DNA of 64,000 bases from Deroplatys truncata (taxonomy: Eukaryota; Arthropoda; Insecta; Mantodea; Mantidae). Both the position numbers and the translations under genes were made by a program. Under the pieces are notes generated by a model. It did no database searches. It was not told the origin of the DNA and worked only from the letters and a program-made list of their open reading frames with translations. The stretch is taken from contig CM060988.1 in NCBI GenBank assembly GCA_030765065.1, forward strand, positions 200,940,565 to 201,004,564, in the 5' to 3' direction. Shown in pieces: positions 45,446 to 57,197 of this stretch. Position 1 is the stretch's first letter. Every line of letters starts with the position of its first letter.

Positions 45446-47514
45446 CTAATCGTGGAATATTTGGGGTTTAGCCTCATGGATCCTATGGCCATGCCCTGTC
45501 ATTCTGCAGTTGCAGTCACAACTGCTTCACTCCTCACTTATAAAAAAAACATGTCAGCTATGCTTTGCAGCTTGGAGCACCAAGCCATTATTTCAAGGCC
45601 CCCCTTTCCTTATTCATGAAAGGATGGCAGGGTTTTTAGCTCTGCAGATGTGAAAGCAAGAAGGAGCAAACAGCACCTACAGGGAAACTCCTCAGGCACT
45701 ACCATGTATATAGATACTGTAGTTTGTGCCATTTTTCTGAAACAGACAGCTTATTCAAAGTCTTGATTTGGGCAGGTCTCACTGTGTGTTATAAACTTCT
45801 GAGAAAAATACTTACATGACAGTAGTTTTCTTCTCTGGTCCAGTGTTGCTGCTCGTTTTCTCCTAGATCAGTGTTGGCAAAGGAAGGCAGGAGTTGGGAT
45901 GAAGGTTAGCAGGTATTTGCCTACACAAAATGAAGATATAGTTTCTCTAATTGGTTTAGCATATGTTGGCTCCCACTTTCAAATATTTACTTAACTTTGA
46001 TAAATATTTCTGACATTACTCACATATCCATTTAAGCTAGAACTTTCAAGCCACTGACAGGCCACTTTTACGAATTCTTAGATTATCTTATTTTTCTATC
46101 TACTTAATGTTAAACGAGATCATCATTGCAGAAATAGTTTCATTATACATTTTGTTTTAGGTACACAAGGAATACAGAAGCATACTTGCCAACTTTCTGA
46201 AACTGAAAACTGTAAAGCTTTCCCTCGTCCAGCAAAGCAAAATAATTTTGTGATGACCTGAAATTTAATTTAACAAGCATCCTTGAAGACCTGATAGTAT
46301 TGCTTCTTTCTGACACACGTGCTGAAATTTTTTCTCGTACCACAATAAACATGTTTAAACCAAAGAACAACACAGCCTATACACAGATTTCTAGTCATAT
46401 TTTATGTTTCATAGCATCAACTATAAACAAAATCTGTTACAGAAAATGAGGAACTTATATCCTACAGCCACAGAATGAGGGTAAGTTAAACAATTTATGT
46501 GAGAGAGTTGACACAATTTATGTTGTCCATTACTGAATGTTCGTACCCTGATTACTAGAAATCACTAAAGATTCAATCAAATTTTAACTCCCCATGCTAT
46601 ACATTTTGTTGCAGCCCTGTGAAGAGGGACCATGATCATGATGAAGGATAGACACACAGATAAGCTCTGACCTATCATAGAATGTGTACCATTCAGTCTG
46701 TAATCTTAAGTTGCAATATAGTGCATAGAATGTAATAGTTTGTTATATCCCTGGTGATAATCTGCAACACTTTGAATCTGCCCACAAAGCCATTAAAATG
46801 CTTCCTTTGCCATAAAGTCATAAAAAGACCGCTGCTCCCATACACTTTATGGGCAAGCCATAATAGTTGGCAAGTATGCAAGAGGCTGAAGCAATAGTCA
46901 AATCTTTAGACTGTCATATGCTGGCTTTCAAATTCTCTTTTGTATTTCCTGCAGGAGGGGGGTGGTATTCTGACCCTTCAGCTTCTGTGTTGTGGATGCT
47001 GCAGACCTAGTATTCATGGTACTTCTGATGTTACCGGAAGTATGCTGGGCCAAACATCTGAGCCCCTTCTGGAAAGGAGCTGTTTGGATTGGGTTGGACT
47101 TGGCGGGGTAGTGAGATGCCCTAATGTCCTCTGGCACCAACCTGGAGAGCTGGTAGACAGTGGCAAGACACTACCTTTCCCTCTGGGATTAGCGCATGTT
47201 AATGGCATATCCACTTACTTCCCTGAGCAAGCAGGGAGTGGAAATATATAATATGCACTGCCCTAATGGAACGGTCCTCAGAGGTTTACCTTCCTAGGTT
47301 CAGGGCAGAGCCGAGTTGTCAGCTCTTGCTTGTTGGATTTACTCTTTGTATTATATTATGATAAACAAAAGAAGGGCAACTTAGCTATTTAAAAAATGTA
47401 AGTATTACAGGACTGAAACTAAGAGCAACAAATATCTCTGAAATAGTTAATGCTGCAAGAACAGTTATTTGACAAACTGTCTGTTTTAACAACATCTACA
47501 CTTTTCATATAGTA
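45446..47514. other. Intergenic stretch with one family R scrap
   Basis: A family R minus fragment is visible at about 46081-46165 (ttatttttctatctacttaatg... cagaaatagtttcatta). A GC-richer segment at 46930-47330 has open frames on both strands and no recognised domain. No gene is supported. Confidence 0.45.
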
Positions 47515-48050
47515 CGTGTTTGTTTACTTGTATGTTTTACCAGGTACAAAAATGAATTCAGAGTAAAGAGGACTTCACAGGAAATTCAAGATGTACATTT
47601 ATGCAAAATCCTAAACACATGGTAATATTTTAATCAAAATCATGAGCCACTTTTGAGAAAATAAGACATAAGGAAAATGTCCTATGTAATGGATAGTTTA
47701 TTGTGGGAAAGTTTTCCTAAAAATCTGAGTGTTCCATTATTGAAAGATGCTCAACCTAAATCTAAGTTTGATATCTAGCAAACTTTTTGTTTCCGAGCGA
47801 CATGCACACACACATACAGCTTTTTCTTAAAAAAAAATTTCACCCCCTTTTTAAAACTACAGCTCTAAAATTCAACTTGTCTCTTCATTGTTAACGATTT
47901 TTGTATAATTGGTAACCCGTAAAGGACAGACTACTACACAAAAAAATTAGATCAAAGCTCACAATGAAGTAAAATTTTTTCTGGTGTTAACCATTTCTGT
48001 GACATTCTTCATTTGAATTTTCGGATACTTTTTTCAAAAGGTAAATTGCC
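47515..48050. repeat. Diverged family R pieces, minus then plus
   Basis: 47515-47835 resembles family R in minus orientation (gaggacttcacaggaaattcaag... taaatctaagtttgatatc). 47880-48050 resembles the plus-strand middle part (cttcattgttaacgatttttgtataattgg). Confidence 0.5.
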
Positions 48051-48052
48051 AT

Positions 48053-48185
48053 TTTTACTTTCTCTACTACGTATAGTAAGTAGGGGAAGTATTGTATTCC
48101 ACCTAAAAATTCGATACCGAGATTTCACCGGAAATACATGTTTTGAGGTGCCCTGAATCCAAAAAAAAGCATTTTTGGAAACATG

Positions 48186-48221
<36 letters not shown>

Positions 48222-48969
48222 TGTGAACAGCATAACTCAGAAACGAACAGTCGGATAAACACCAAACTTGGTATTTAGGTTCAGTATCTTCCAAGGATGC
48301 GACACGAAGGTTTTCAAGAAAATCCCCTCACCCCAGATTACCCTTTACATGGAAGAGTTTTCGAAAATTTTAATTTTCTCAAAAATGGCTCTAACGATTT
48401 TGATTAAAATATCATATGTTTAAGATATTTTTATGACAAATAAAATGTATAACTTGAATTTCCTGGGAATGTCTCCAAAAGTATTCTTCATTGTGAACGA
48501 CTTTTGCATAACTGGTAAACCTTAAGAGATAGACAAAATTTTACTACACAAAAAATGTATATCACCTTAAAATACACAATTTATATCATATACATTTTTT
48601 TGTTGAGTGAACCATTTTCGAGATATTGCTTGTTATTCCCTTAAATGTTTCAATACTTATTTTCTCAAATGGGAATTCGTTATTCATTTTTTTGTCTTGG
48701 ATATGCAAAGAGTATTAATCTGTGGGAAAGGGAATGGTACTGCACCTAGCAACCAGCTATTAAGAGATATGTATGTGCTTAAAGGCTACTGTATTTCTAT
48801 ATTGCCCTTGTAAATATATATTCCCCTTACATCTACAAGAAAATTAGCAATAAGATAGACTCTGCAAATGTTTATCTTGATTAACATGAAGTAGATGGAG
48901 AATAAGCGTTTCTAAAAATAGTTTGTACAAGAGTAGAGAAAGTCATGTGAGTGTAACACATCAGATTTT
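48053..48969 (+). repeat. Family R, full-length plus copy
   Basis: It runs from tttttactttctctactacg to agtagagaaagtcatgtgagtgtaacacatcag, 917 bp. It includes a (GT)n run at about 48187-48220 expanded from the gtgtgtgtctgtgaacagc segment present in other copies. Confidence 0.85.
48187..48220. repeat. (GT)n microsatellite
   Basis: About 16 GT units arisen inside the family R copy. Other copies have only two to four units at the same place. Confidence 0.9.
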
Positions 48970-49190
48970 CTTTTTTTTAATTCCATGATCATGTGAAGAG
49001 CATGAAATTTCAAAGCTATGACATAGAACTTGCTTTTTGAAACCCCTGTCACTTTAGTGTAGTGTGTGCTTCTTACACCTACAATAAAATGCATAACAAA
49101 AGTTTATCTCAATTAACAAGAATCACAAAGAAGCAGCTTCTGCAAGTGAACAGAGAAAGTCATGAATGCAACACATCAGATTTTTACTTT
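48970..49190 (+). repeat. Diverged family R 3' end
   Basis: It ends in gtgaacagagaaagtcatgaatgcaacacatcag, parallel to the previous copy. Confidence 0.5.
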
Positions 49191-49583
49191 CTGTATCACC
49201 TATCTATACTGGCTCCATTGTAAGAATATGGGGCAATGTAAACAAAGAGGCAGAAATGTGTTACTCTGCCAGCACCTGTAACTGGAGGGAATACACATGT
49301 TATTGTAGCGACCACGTGGTGAACATATGCATGTTGTTAATAAAGAGAACAGTATTGTATTGTTTGCTGTTTTCCAATGTTTACGTAGTAGTTTTATAGT
49401 TAGCTAAATGCTAGAGTATTACATATTTTTTTTGCATCACAAAGTGATAAAAGTGCTTAACATGACTGTGACGAGATCAAAAGAAAATCTGCTCAAATCT
49501 ACAACTTCCTCATGCTACCACATATCATTTAAGGGAAAAAAGACTTGGTGTTTCTATAGACAAACATTGATAAATACAGTATG
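49191..49583. other. Intergenic sequence, nothing recognised
   Basis: No supportable feature. Confidence 0.4.
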
Positions 49584-50405
49584 TACAAGGTCTGTTCAAA
49601 AAATTCCGGAATTTTGTCCACAACATTATTCTATGCTTAGCTTTTACTTATTGTGCATGGTCTCCTTCAAAATACTCTCCTCCACAGTTGATACACTGCT
49701 CCCAATGCCGTTTCCACTTCCGGAAGCAGTCTTGGTACTTCTCTTTCTGGATCACGTGAACCGCAGTCTGCAAATTTTCTTTTATCTCCTCTATCATTGC
49801 AAATCTTTGTTCTTTCAATGGGATTTTCAACTTTGGAAATAAAAAAAGAAGTCTGTAGGGGCCAGGTCTGGAGTGTATGGAGGATGAAGCAGCACAGTGG
49901 TATCGTTTTTTGTGCAACAGTCACGCACTAACAGGGTGAATGTGCAGGTGTGTTATTGTGACATTTTCTTGCAGGCATCCTGATAGTCTTTGATTGGCAC
50001 AATTTCGTTTATGTTCCTGACAAGAGCGTTGGTAGACGTCGAAGGGCGTCCTGAATGAGGGTCATCTTTAACTTTAATCCGGCAACGTGAACCATTCGTA
50101 ACACCGAGTAACCGTAGGCTTCCTGCATCATTTGGTGTGTCTCTGTAAAGGTTTTCTTGAGTTTCACGCAAAATTTAATGCAGGCGCGTTGTTCCTCTAA
50201 CTCTGTCATCTCGAAATTCACAAACTGTGTGACAAAACGTTCTACTTAATACAGCACTGAACAATAACTAACAGACATAGAATAATGAAACTTCTGGCTG
50301 TTACACATTAAACACAGGGTGTGAAGGGATGCCAACCGCATTTCGCTTCAACACTCCATTGGCGTGAAACTATGATGTTCCGGAAGTTTTTGGACAGACC
50401 TCGTA
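49584..50405 (-). mobile_element. Mariner element, internally deleted (about 820 bp)
   Basis: Both ends are intact inverted repeats bordered by TA: TACAAGGTCTGTTCAAAAA at the left and TACGAGGTCTGTCCAAAAA read in reverse at the right, with TTCCGGAA following in both. The minus strand encodes an N-terminal helix-turn-helix part (EQRACIKFCVKLKKTFTETH), with SGRPSTS following, and then jumps to the C-terminal block HPPYTPDLAPTDFFLFPKLK with W-x-x-C-I-x-x-G-G-E-Y-F-E-G-D. The region holding the first two catalytic Asp residues is missing. Full-length relatives are about 1.3 kb. Confidence 0.85.
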
Positions 50406-50499
50406 GACCTTTGACCCAGGTTTAAATCCTATTTGAAAAGTTGTACTGGCATGCAAACTTGAAAATAAATATTTTACATAGCTAATCAGAGTCTGATAA
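50406..50499. other. Short spacer
   Basis: Sequence between two transposon remnants, nothing recognised. Confidence 0.3.
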
Positions 50500-50890
50500 C
50501 AGGCAAATTCCTTTCAATGAGTCATTCCCTTTCACCATTTCTATAGGTTTCAGCATGCAATGGTACAGAGGAAGCCTTAACATGGTTGGGTTCGCTGTTT
50601 ACAGCTTGTAGCACTTTTGCAATAGTTGGCGGCTTGTTTCTTTTGAAAGAAGCTATGCACCTTACAACAAATTCATCACAATCACCTTCCACTACAGGCT
50701 TTTTTCTCAGGTATTGTAAGCCGCCCTGTTTTCACTGCAAGAAGCATTAATGCTTGCCACCGAAACACCGGCTAACTCTGCTGACAAATTAACTACACTC
50801 TCAATTGCTAACGTCCGATACTTTTCGCACAACTTGCAAAACACAGTCAATATAATTTGTTTTTCACCACTTTTCTCCTTCTAGGATGTT
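50500..50890 (-). pseudogene. Second, unrelated transposase remnant with internal deletion
   Basis: On the minus strand the first part reads ILTVFCKLCEKYRTLAIESV followed by L-A-G-V-S-V-A-S-I, a helix-turn-helix-like start. A second stretch reads EGDCDEFVVRCIASFKRNKP, then L-P-L-Y-H-C-M-L-K-P-I-E-M-V, which resembles the P-Y-H-C-x-L-N-P-I-E-x-V-W block near the end of a DDE transposase seen widely in arthropods. The central catalytic region between these parts is missing. Confidence 0.5.
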
Positions 50891-51194
50891 TCACATATTG
50901 CACGGAAGTGGCCATGTACAAAAATGCACTTCCTTGTCCTTTTAACTGCTCAAGTGTGTGCATTCAGAATAATGCATTCAATACTTTTACATTTATGAAA
51001 CAAAATATAATTCTATATACTATTTGACTGTTCCATTTTTAATAGAGTGGTATTGTTATATTTTTGCAGTAAATATAAGCAAAATTTGAAATATGATTGA
51101 GAACTATGAGGTTAAAACATTGAACCAGCAATGGCATTGCACTGATACACATGCTTTTGTTTACATCGCCACATACCTTACAGCTTAGTTGGTA
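50891..51194. other. Intergenic sequence, nothing recognised
   Basis: No supportable feature. Confidence 0.35.
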
Positions 51195-51369
51195 TATAAT
51201 TGGTAGGTTATATTCCAATAAAAAAATTGAGATCAAGATTTTATTGGAAACACTTGTTTTGAGGAACGCAGGATAAAAAAAAATTTAGAAAAAGCTCGTG
51301 TATGTGTATGTCGTGAACAACATAATCCAAAAACGAAATCTTTGATAAATACCAAACTTGGTATTATAG
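51195..51369 (+). repeat. Family R, part 1 before an insertion
   Basis: It contains ccaataaaaaaattgagatcaag, gtgaacaacataatccaaaaacg and taccaaacttggtattatag. Confidence 0.7.
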
Positions 51370-51391
51370 AATGAGTCTCACTATCTTTTCA

Positions 51392-51472
<81 letters not shown>

Positions 51473-51942
51473 CATCATCCTGTTGCTAGACTTGCCAACC
51501 CAAATGCTGGCCTCATGCCCACATACGCAAGGCAAGGTGCGCAATCATCCAACCGATACAAGGAGGCGATGCGGCCAGCAGCATGTATCCCCCAACCAGA
51601 ATGTTGGCCTCCGTGGCCAGGATCACTACCTATTGCAGCTCTTCATTTTCCTCACAATACTGAGGGACATCAGTCCTATATCTGGGACTTAAAATCTGTA
51701 CCCCTAAGGGTGGATTCAAACCTGGAAGCATTCCATAGCAGGGAACCACAGTTCTAGCCCACAGCACAGGACCTATCTACTTTTATCTTCACTTAATAGG
51801 TTATTAAACCTAGAACATTTCCGAGGGCATTCATCTTCATTGTCATCAGTTGGATGAATGTAGTATCTGAACGGCAGTGTGAGTCATTCTAAATTCAACA
51901 TGAAGAAAACTACACTGTTAACAATGTTTCTGTTTTTGATAT
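51370..51942. mobile_element. Insertion of about 570 bp with (AAT)n and a tRNA-like segment (SINE family D)
   Basis: It is flanked by TTGGTATTATAG at 51358-51369 and 51943-51954, a perfect 12-bp duplication in a family R copy. Inside are (AAT)n at about 51396-51472 and, on the minus strand at about 51775-51710, a tRNA-like head (ctgtgggctagaactgtgg, B box GGTTTGAATCC). Read on the minus strand, the head precedes a body and an (ATT)n tail, the usual layout of a SINE. About 165 bp right of the head are unexplained. Confidence 0.6.
51396..51472. repeat. (AAT)n microsatellite
   Basis: About 25 perfect AAT units, probably the expanded tail of the SINE-like insertion. Confidence 0.9.
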
Positions 51943-52560
51943 TTGGTATTATAGATTCAGCACTTTCCAAAGATATGACATGAAATCTTGAAGAGAAATC
52001 TCCCCAGTCCAGATTACCCTTTACATGCAAGAGTTTTCGAAATATTGGACTTTCTCAAAAAGGGCCTCTCATTTTTAAACTGCTGTACATTTAAGATATT
52101 TACTTGGCAAATAAAATGCATATCTTGAATTTTCTGGGAACAAACTCTGAAATCTGAAGCAATTTTGTATGCTTTTTTTATAACCATATGAGATAGACAA
52201 AAACAAACTTATTACATAAACAAACTTAGAGCTCTTTAAAACAGACACTTTATTTCAAATAACCTTTTTTTTTGTGGCATTAGCCAATTCTGAGATGTCC
52301 ATCATTAATGGTTAGAATTTTTCAATACTTTGTCATTTTTTGAAGTGATGTCGTATTCAGGTGTTTCTAACCATGTTGTGGAAAGAGTGTGGAATTTTAA
52401 GGCCAGCATACGGCATCTAGTTCTTAAGTATTTAACTACCACTATTCTCTTTGTACACATAATGAAACTGTTTCTGTAAGATTAGCTTGTCCAAGCTATA
52501 TAAAAACAAACGATAGTGGAAAGATAAAGTCATTTGAATGCAACACATCAAGCTTTCCCC
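51943..52560 (+). repeat. Family R, part 2
   Basis: It resumes with tagattcagcactttccaaagatatgac and ends with agataaagtcatttgaatgcaacacatcaag. Confidence 0.7.
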
Positions 52561-53706
52561 CCTGGCAAATTTTTGCCAAAGTAACTTTTAAAGAACATTT
52601 GAAACCAGCTGAAATGTTTAATCCAAAAAAGTGAAAAGTGTGTGAGGGAATATGGAAACTATTTAAGGATTTTCAAGGAAAACTGTAAGAGGGCACATGA
52701 TCTTTCATATTCTCTTCTTAACTTTCACTTGAACTTTTTTTTCACATACAATTTTGACTGATTGCACAAACCCTGATAGAGAAAGGAAAGATCATTTTCC
52801 TCTCCTATATTTTAAACAAGTAGGGTACAAATATGAACTAGAAAAACACTTTAATTGTAAAAAGACAAATAACATACAAAAGGAGTTATTATTACTATCA
52901 TTATTATTATTATTATTATTATTGAAGTGATGTAGAGGAAGGCAGAAAAACTATATGTAATTCCTTTCCACAAATTAGAATGAGTTGAGTTACGAAGAGA
53001 CAGACAGAGAAAGATAGGGGAGCTGGAAAGTCACTTGCTTCCTGACTAGCATTAGTATAAAAGTGTATCGAGGGCGACAGAGTTAGGTACGTATGGAAGA
53101 GTTTGTACAAACACTTAAATACATCTTTGGATAAACGTTTTTAAACACGGTGCTAAAGTTTTTAAGGCCCCTTAAGTATGATCTAGCTGTACTTAAAGAC
53201 GACAGGAGAGGAAAGTAGAGTATTTGTCCTCATTTCATGAAGATCTATGAGCAATCCTGAAGTAACCAAGAAGAAGAAAGGCCTACCAAGGACTAACGAG
53301 AAAAAAAAGCAATGGTTTTCAATCACAGTCTATACAACATATATATTATAAAAACTATATACATATTCACTTTACTGCTGAGCCTAGCATAACAAAATCT
53401 TATCTTTTCGTTATAAAAAAAACAAAAAAACAAAAAGTTTACATATCATTATTTCATAATATTAGTAACAAATTATACAGCTGGTAATTGGAATAATATT
53501 TTGGTTTTTTTTTTCTTTCTTGAAAATTTAGTGTTAGTTGGCAGCAAGCTCTCTGCAGTTGTTAAAAACAAAAGTAGAAATATTACAGTTACATGTAATT
53601 AGTGACATACAGGTAAGGACTATAAATAACGAACTTGAATGTGAGAAAATGACATGTCATATGATGGAATTGTTTACTTTTCAGTCATTAGAGTTGGCAA
53701 GAGTGT
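52561..53706 (-). other. Probable 3' UTR/downstream region of the RIN-like gene
   Basis: The stretch lies just after the stop of the minus-strand RIN-like gene. An (ATT)n run sits at about 52888-52923. Apart from that I recognise nothing, and I cannot fix the polyadenylation site. Confidence 0.35.
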
Positions 53707-53840
53707 TTAGTGAGGAGACGACGTCCTGGGCCATGCTATCTTCGCATCTATCCGCTTGTATGCAAACATGCAGTGCTTCCCGGCCTTTGCCACATTGCCT
53801 TTGATGTCCTGAGGGCACTCCCCATCAGCCAAAAGTGTCT
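53707..53840 (-). CDS. RIN/Sprint-like protein, last coding exon
   Basis: On the minus strand the acceptor TTGTTCACAG precedes two bases that complete a Glu with the G left by the exon at 61358. Then come 43 codons, TLLADGECPQDIKGNVAKAG followed by a K-H-C-M-F-A-Y-K-R-I-D-A-K-I segment, and TAA at 53709-53707. The joined junction reads KLVDGEETLL. This segment is the end of the Ras-association fold plus a short tail. The perfect phase fit and continuous domain sequence across a 7.5-kb intron are strong evidence that the two exons belong to one gene. Confidence 0.8.
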
Positions 53841-54689
53841 CTGTGAACAAACACAGTTCCAAGTTGTAAAGAAGCATATAAGAGATTACAGGATTAGGAG
53901 TGGGGAGCAGCATTATCATTAATTTGTAGGCAATCAGTGAAACTAAAATCCTCGTTGCTTATAACTAAACTTGTGCAGAATTTGTTTCCAAATGGAATGT
54001 TTAAATCTATATCTTATGCTGCGTAGGGATGGGACCTCAATACCATTGATACTCAGTGGTATCGAAGTATGTCAAACACCTCGAGATAAACCTTCAAAAC
54101 TTTTAAATTCTTGAGTTTTACAGTATTGAAAGTTGTTGCATTTAACTTTATGCTAAATAAGCAATGAAAGGAGTCAATACTTCATGTTACTGCCTCACAT
54201 GTATCCCTGCTGGATTATAGTTCTTGATAGACCTTGACTGCATTTCCTATGGGCGAGTCAATGCAGCATTCCATAGGCTCTTGTGTCTAAATGAAAACAT
54301 GCAAAACAAGGAGTAGAGGTACTCGTATAACATGCAACCTTAACTGAGATGTGAATGAAGCTGATGTACTAAATCACGTTTCTGCAATAGCCTGGCTTGG
54401 TGACACACTCTCAGCCGTTACATTTACTTACTCTGGTGAGCAAAATCTGTTAATCAGCAGAAACAAATCAAAACTTAAGATTTGAGATTATGCAGCAGGT
54501 GGAAATATTTCTTCCATCTATTTGTGTTTCGACAAGTCAAATCTTATTAGACTTGTATATGCTAATATATGAGGGTGAATAGTATTTGAGTGTTACATGA
54601 CTAATTACTTATTACTGGATGAAAAAATATACAGTGCCTTATTTTTGACACCTGGCCGGTAGCTTGGTGGATATAAGCTGTGTGTGCAG
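53841..54689 (-). other. RIN-like gene intron, nothing recognised
   Basis: Intron sequence without supportable features. Confidence 0.4.
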
Positions 54690-55825
54690 TGCTTTTAATC
54701 AGTTTCGGCTCCATTGGTCTCCCTCCACTCGCATGTCAGTGCATGTGCGACTGTTGCTAGTGCAAGTTCATGTTTTGTTTTCTGTGGTTAAAGTGTGATA
54801 GTCCTGTTATAATGTCAAGAAGTGTGTTTACTTTAGATCACTTCATATTCATATATGATTCCTACATGCGAATAGAGTCTTGTAGACAAGTGACATGGCT
54901 ATTTATAGACAGATTCCCCGGAATCCACGTGCCTCACAGAGAGACATTTTGTAGTCTTGTAAACTGATTTAGAGAAACTGGTTCTGTTCTTGTTACGAAA
55001 CCCAAAGTAACTTGTCGTGTTCTTACAGAGGAAAAACTCAATGAAATAGGACAAAGGTTAGAACATAGCCCAAAAAAATCTCTGAGTAGGTTATTACAGG
55101 AAACAGGAGTTTCATAATTCATGACTTGGAAAGTCACTTAACTTTTAAAATTAAAACATTATAAGATAACCATGGTTCAGGAAATGCAACCATGTGATAC
55201 TGTGAGTAGAGTAAATTTCTGCAACTGGGTATTGGGTAGGTTAATGATGGCTCTATTTAATTTTTTTCACAGACGAAGCATGGTTTTCTTTAAATGGCCA
55301 TGTATCGACACAAAACAACAGATACTGGAGTGCAGAAAAGCCCAATATTGTACACAAAATGCCACTGCATGACCAGAAAATTGTTGTTTGGTGTGCTGTG
55401 AATGCATACCGAATTGTAGGGCCTATATTCTTTGAGGATACAGTTAATGGACAGAGGTACAGGGATACAATAATCAAACCATTCCTGGAGTATTTGTGCG
55501 ACATTGAATGCGCACAGGCATATTTTGAACAAGATTCTGCTGCAACACATACAGTTGATCTCTTGTTGAAATTACTGAAGATAGGGTCATCAGTAAAGTA
55601 CTATGGCCACCGTACTCCCCAGACCTTACGGCATGGGGGAACTTAAAAAATAAAATGTTTTGGCACAACCCACATATGTTGGAAGAACTGAAGGAGAATA
55701 TCGGAAGAGTAATTACTGCAATTTCAGAAGAAGAATTAATGCATGTTAATGGACATTTTCTTAAAAGGTGTGAGAGATGCGCGGCAGCACAAGGGCATTA
55801 TTTCCAACATCATCTGTGATAAAGG
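54690..55825 (+). pseudogene. DDE transposase, near full length but decayed
   Basis: The plus strand reads, with frame changes and stops: a helix-turn-helix start (FIFIYDSYMRIESCRQV, F-P-G-I-H-V-P-H-R-E-T), VLTEEKLNEIGQRLEHSPKK, a D-E-A-W-F-type first Asp block turned into T-K-H near 55275, MPLHDQKIVVWCAVNAYRIV with FFEDTVNGQRYRD, then FEQDSAATHTVDLL (second Asp) and a Y-G-H-R-T-P-Q-T-L block in place of the third Asp block. Its order matches the insect-wide Tc1/mariner-related transposases with a DUF4817-type N-terminus. It is opposite in strand to the host gene. Confidence 0.75.
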
Positions 55826-56261
55826 TATGTGGTTATCATAAGCATGTAAATCTATGCACTTGAATTGTGGGCACGTTATGCGCTTGAGTTCAGAGTCTGT
55901 GAATATTCAACTCTGCCAGTTTTTCTATGAATAGAAAATCCCTTAAAAGAAAGCTTTTAGCACAAAATATAGTTACATAAAAAATGAAGCAAAGAAATTA
56001 CTATTACAATCATTTGCCTTGACAAACAATAGGGGATATATAACTTGTGGCATTATCAAGATTAAAAAATATCTCCAATTGGAGAATGTCAAACAGGAAC
56101 AATTTCAGAATTAGCATACAATATAAAATTGGTTACATGTATTTATACATGGAAAACTACTTAAAGTGAGTATCAGTGCTCAAAAGTCAGTATTGGTATC
56201 AAGAAATAGTGGTATCGTCCCATCACTAGTACTGGGTTACATAAAAAGTCTAGGTGCAACC
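55826..56261. other. Intron sequence, nothing recognised
   Basis: No supportable feature. Confidence 0.4.
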
Positions 56262-57197
56262 CAAGTGCTCCCCCCATAACTAAACTGTATTCACTCTTAG
56301 GTTGATCCGTGGCAAAACAAAACCCACTTGACCAGTGCACTGTTATAGTGTATCCTTCCGCCATTCTCGCCAGAAATACTGTTATACTTTCACGACCATG
56401 TGGTGAGTACAGGTGACATGTAATGCAAAAAGCACAGAGCCATATTCTGACAGCTTAAACGATGACTAGCATATTCTGTTAGGGGTTAAGGCATAAGATT
56501 GATAGTTACAACAAAATAAATGTTTGCACATACAATAATAGTTAATTCTAAGAGAAACGAGCGAAAAAGCAAGTAACAGGTATGTGATAACTTACATTTA
56601 TTGGCTCTCTGGAAGCGGCACTTTATCAACTGTTGGCAGCTCATTTTTTTTAAAAAAAAAAAACAAATTGTGCAGTGTTATGTGAATTGCATTCTTCACA
56701 AAATCGTCAAATTTTTGCATTGGGTATTTCACAAGCTTTCTTTTATTTCCAGGCGTAACAATTTTTCCCATTTCAGATTTTTCTTTACAAACTTATAATA
56801 AACATTGAATACTTTTTTTTTCACTTCTAGTCAATGGTTTGTTTGGCTTATACTTTACGGAAATCAAAGAAGACGCAAGAGCAAATTCACTGTCCACCAT
56901 GTTACTAAACAGAAACTGCTGGTTTCTGGCTGTAAACATATACTGCACATGCGTGGAGTCAGGTGACATACAATTTCCATTTTTGGACTTGCAGCTCTGT
57001 TGAACAGCATAATTCAGGTTAATTAAACACTTAGGTATTTGTATAGAATATTGTACTATTTAAGCATAAATTCATTCTAAAATTTAGATTATTAGTGTGG
57101 TACTACCTTCTTGCACGCATTGTGCACTGGTCTCATGGGTTTGTTTTTACGTGGATCAACCTAAGAGTGAATACAGTATAGTTTGTTGTGAGGGTGT
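56262..57197. repeat. Inverted-repeat pair (75-85 bp arms) spanning about 930 bp
   Basis: Arms at about 56270-56350 and 57117-57195 are inverted copies (ctgtattcactcttaggttgatcc... and its reverse ggatcaacctaagagtgaatacag), about 85 percent alike by eye. The interior has no recognised coding sequence. It may be a non-autonomous transposon or two opposite insertions. Confidence 0.55.

Noticed and set aside
51371-51757. Asn-rich 128-codon protein
   Set aside because: The Asn run is the translation of the (AAT)n microsatellite, followed by SINE-like sequence.
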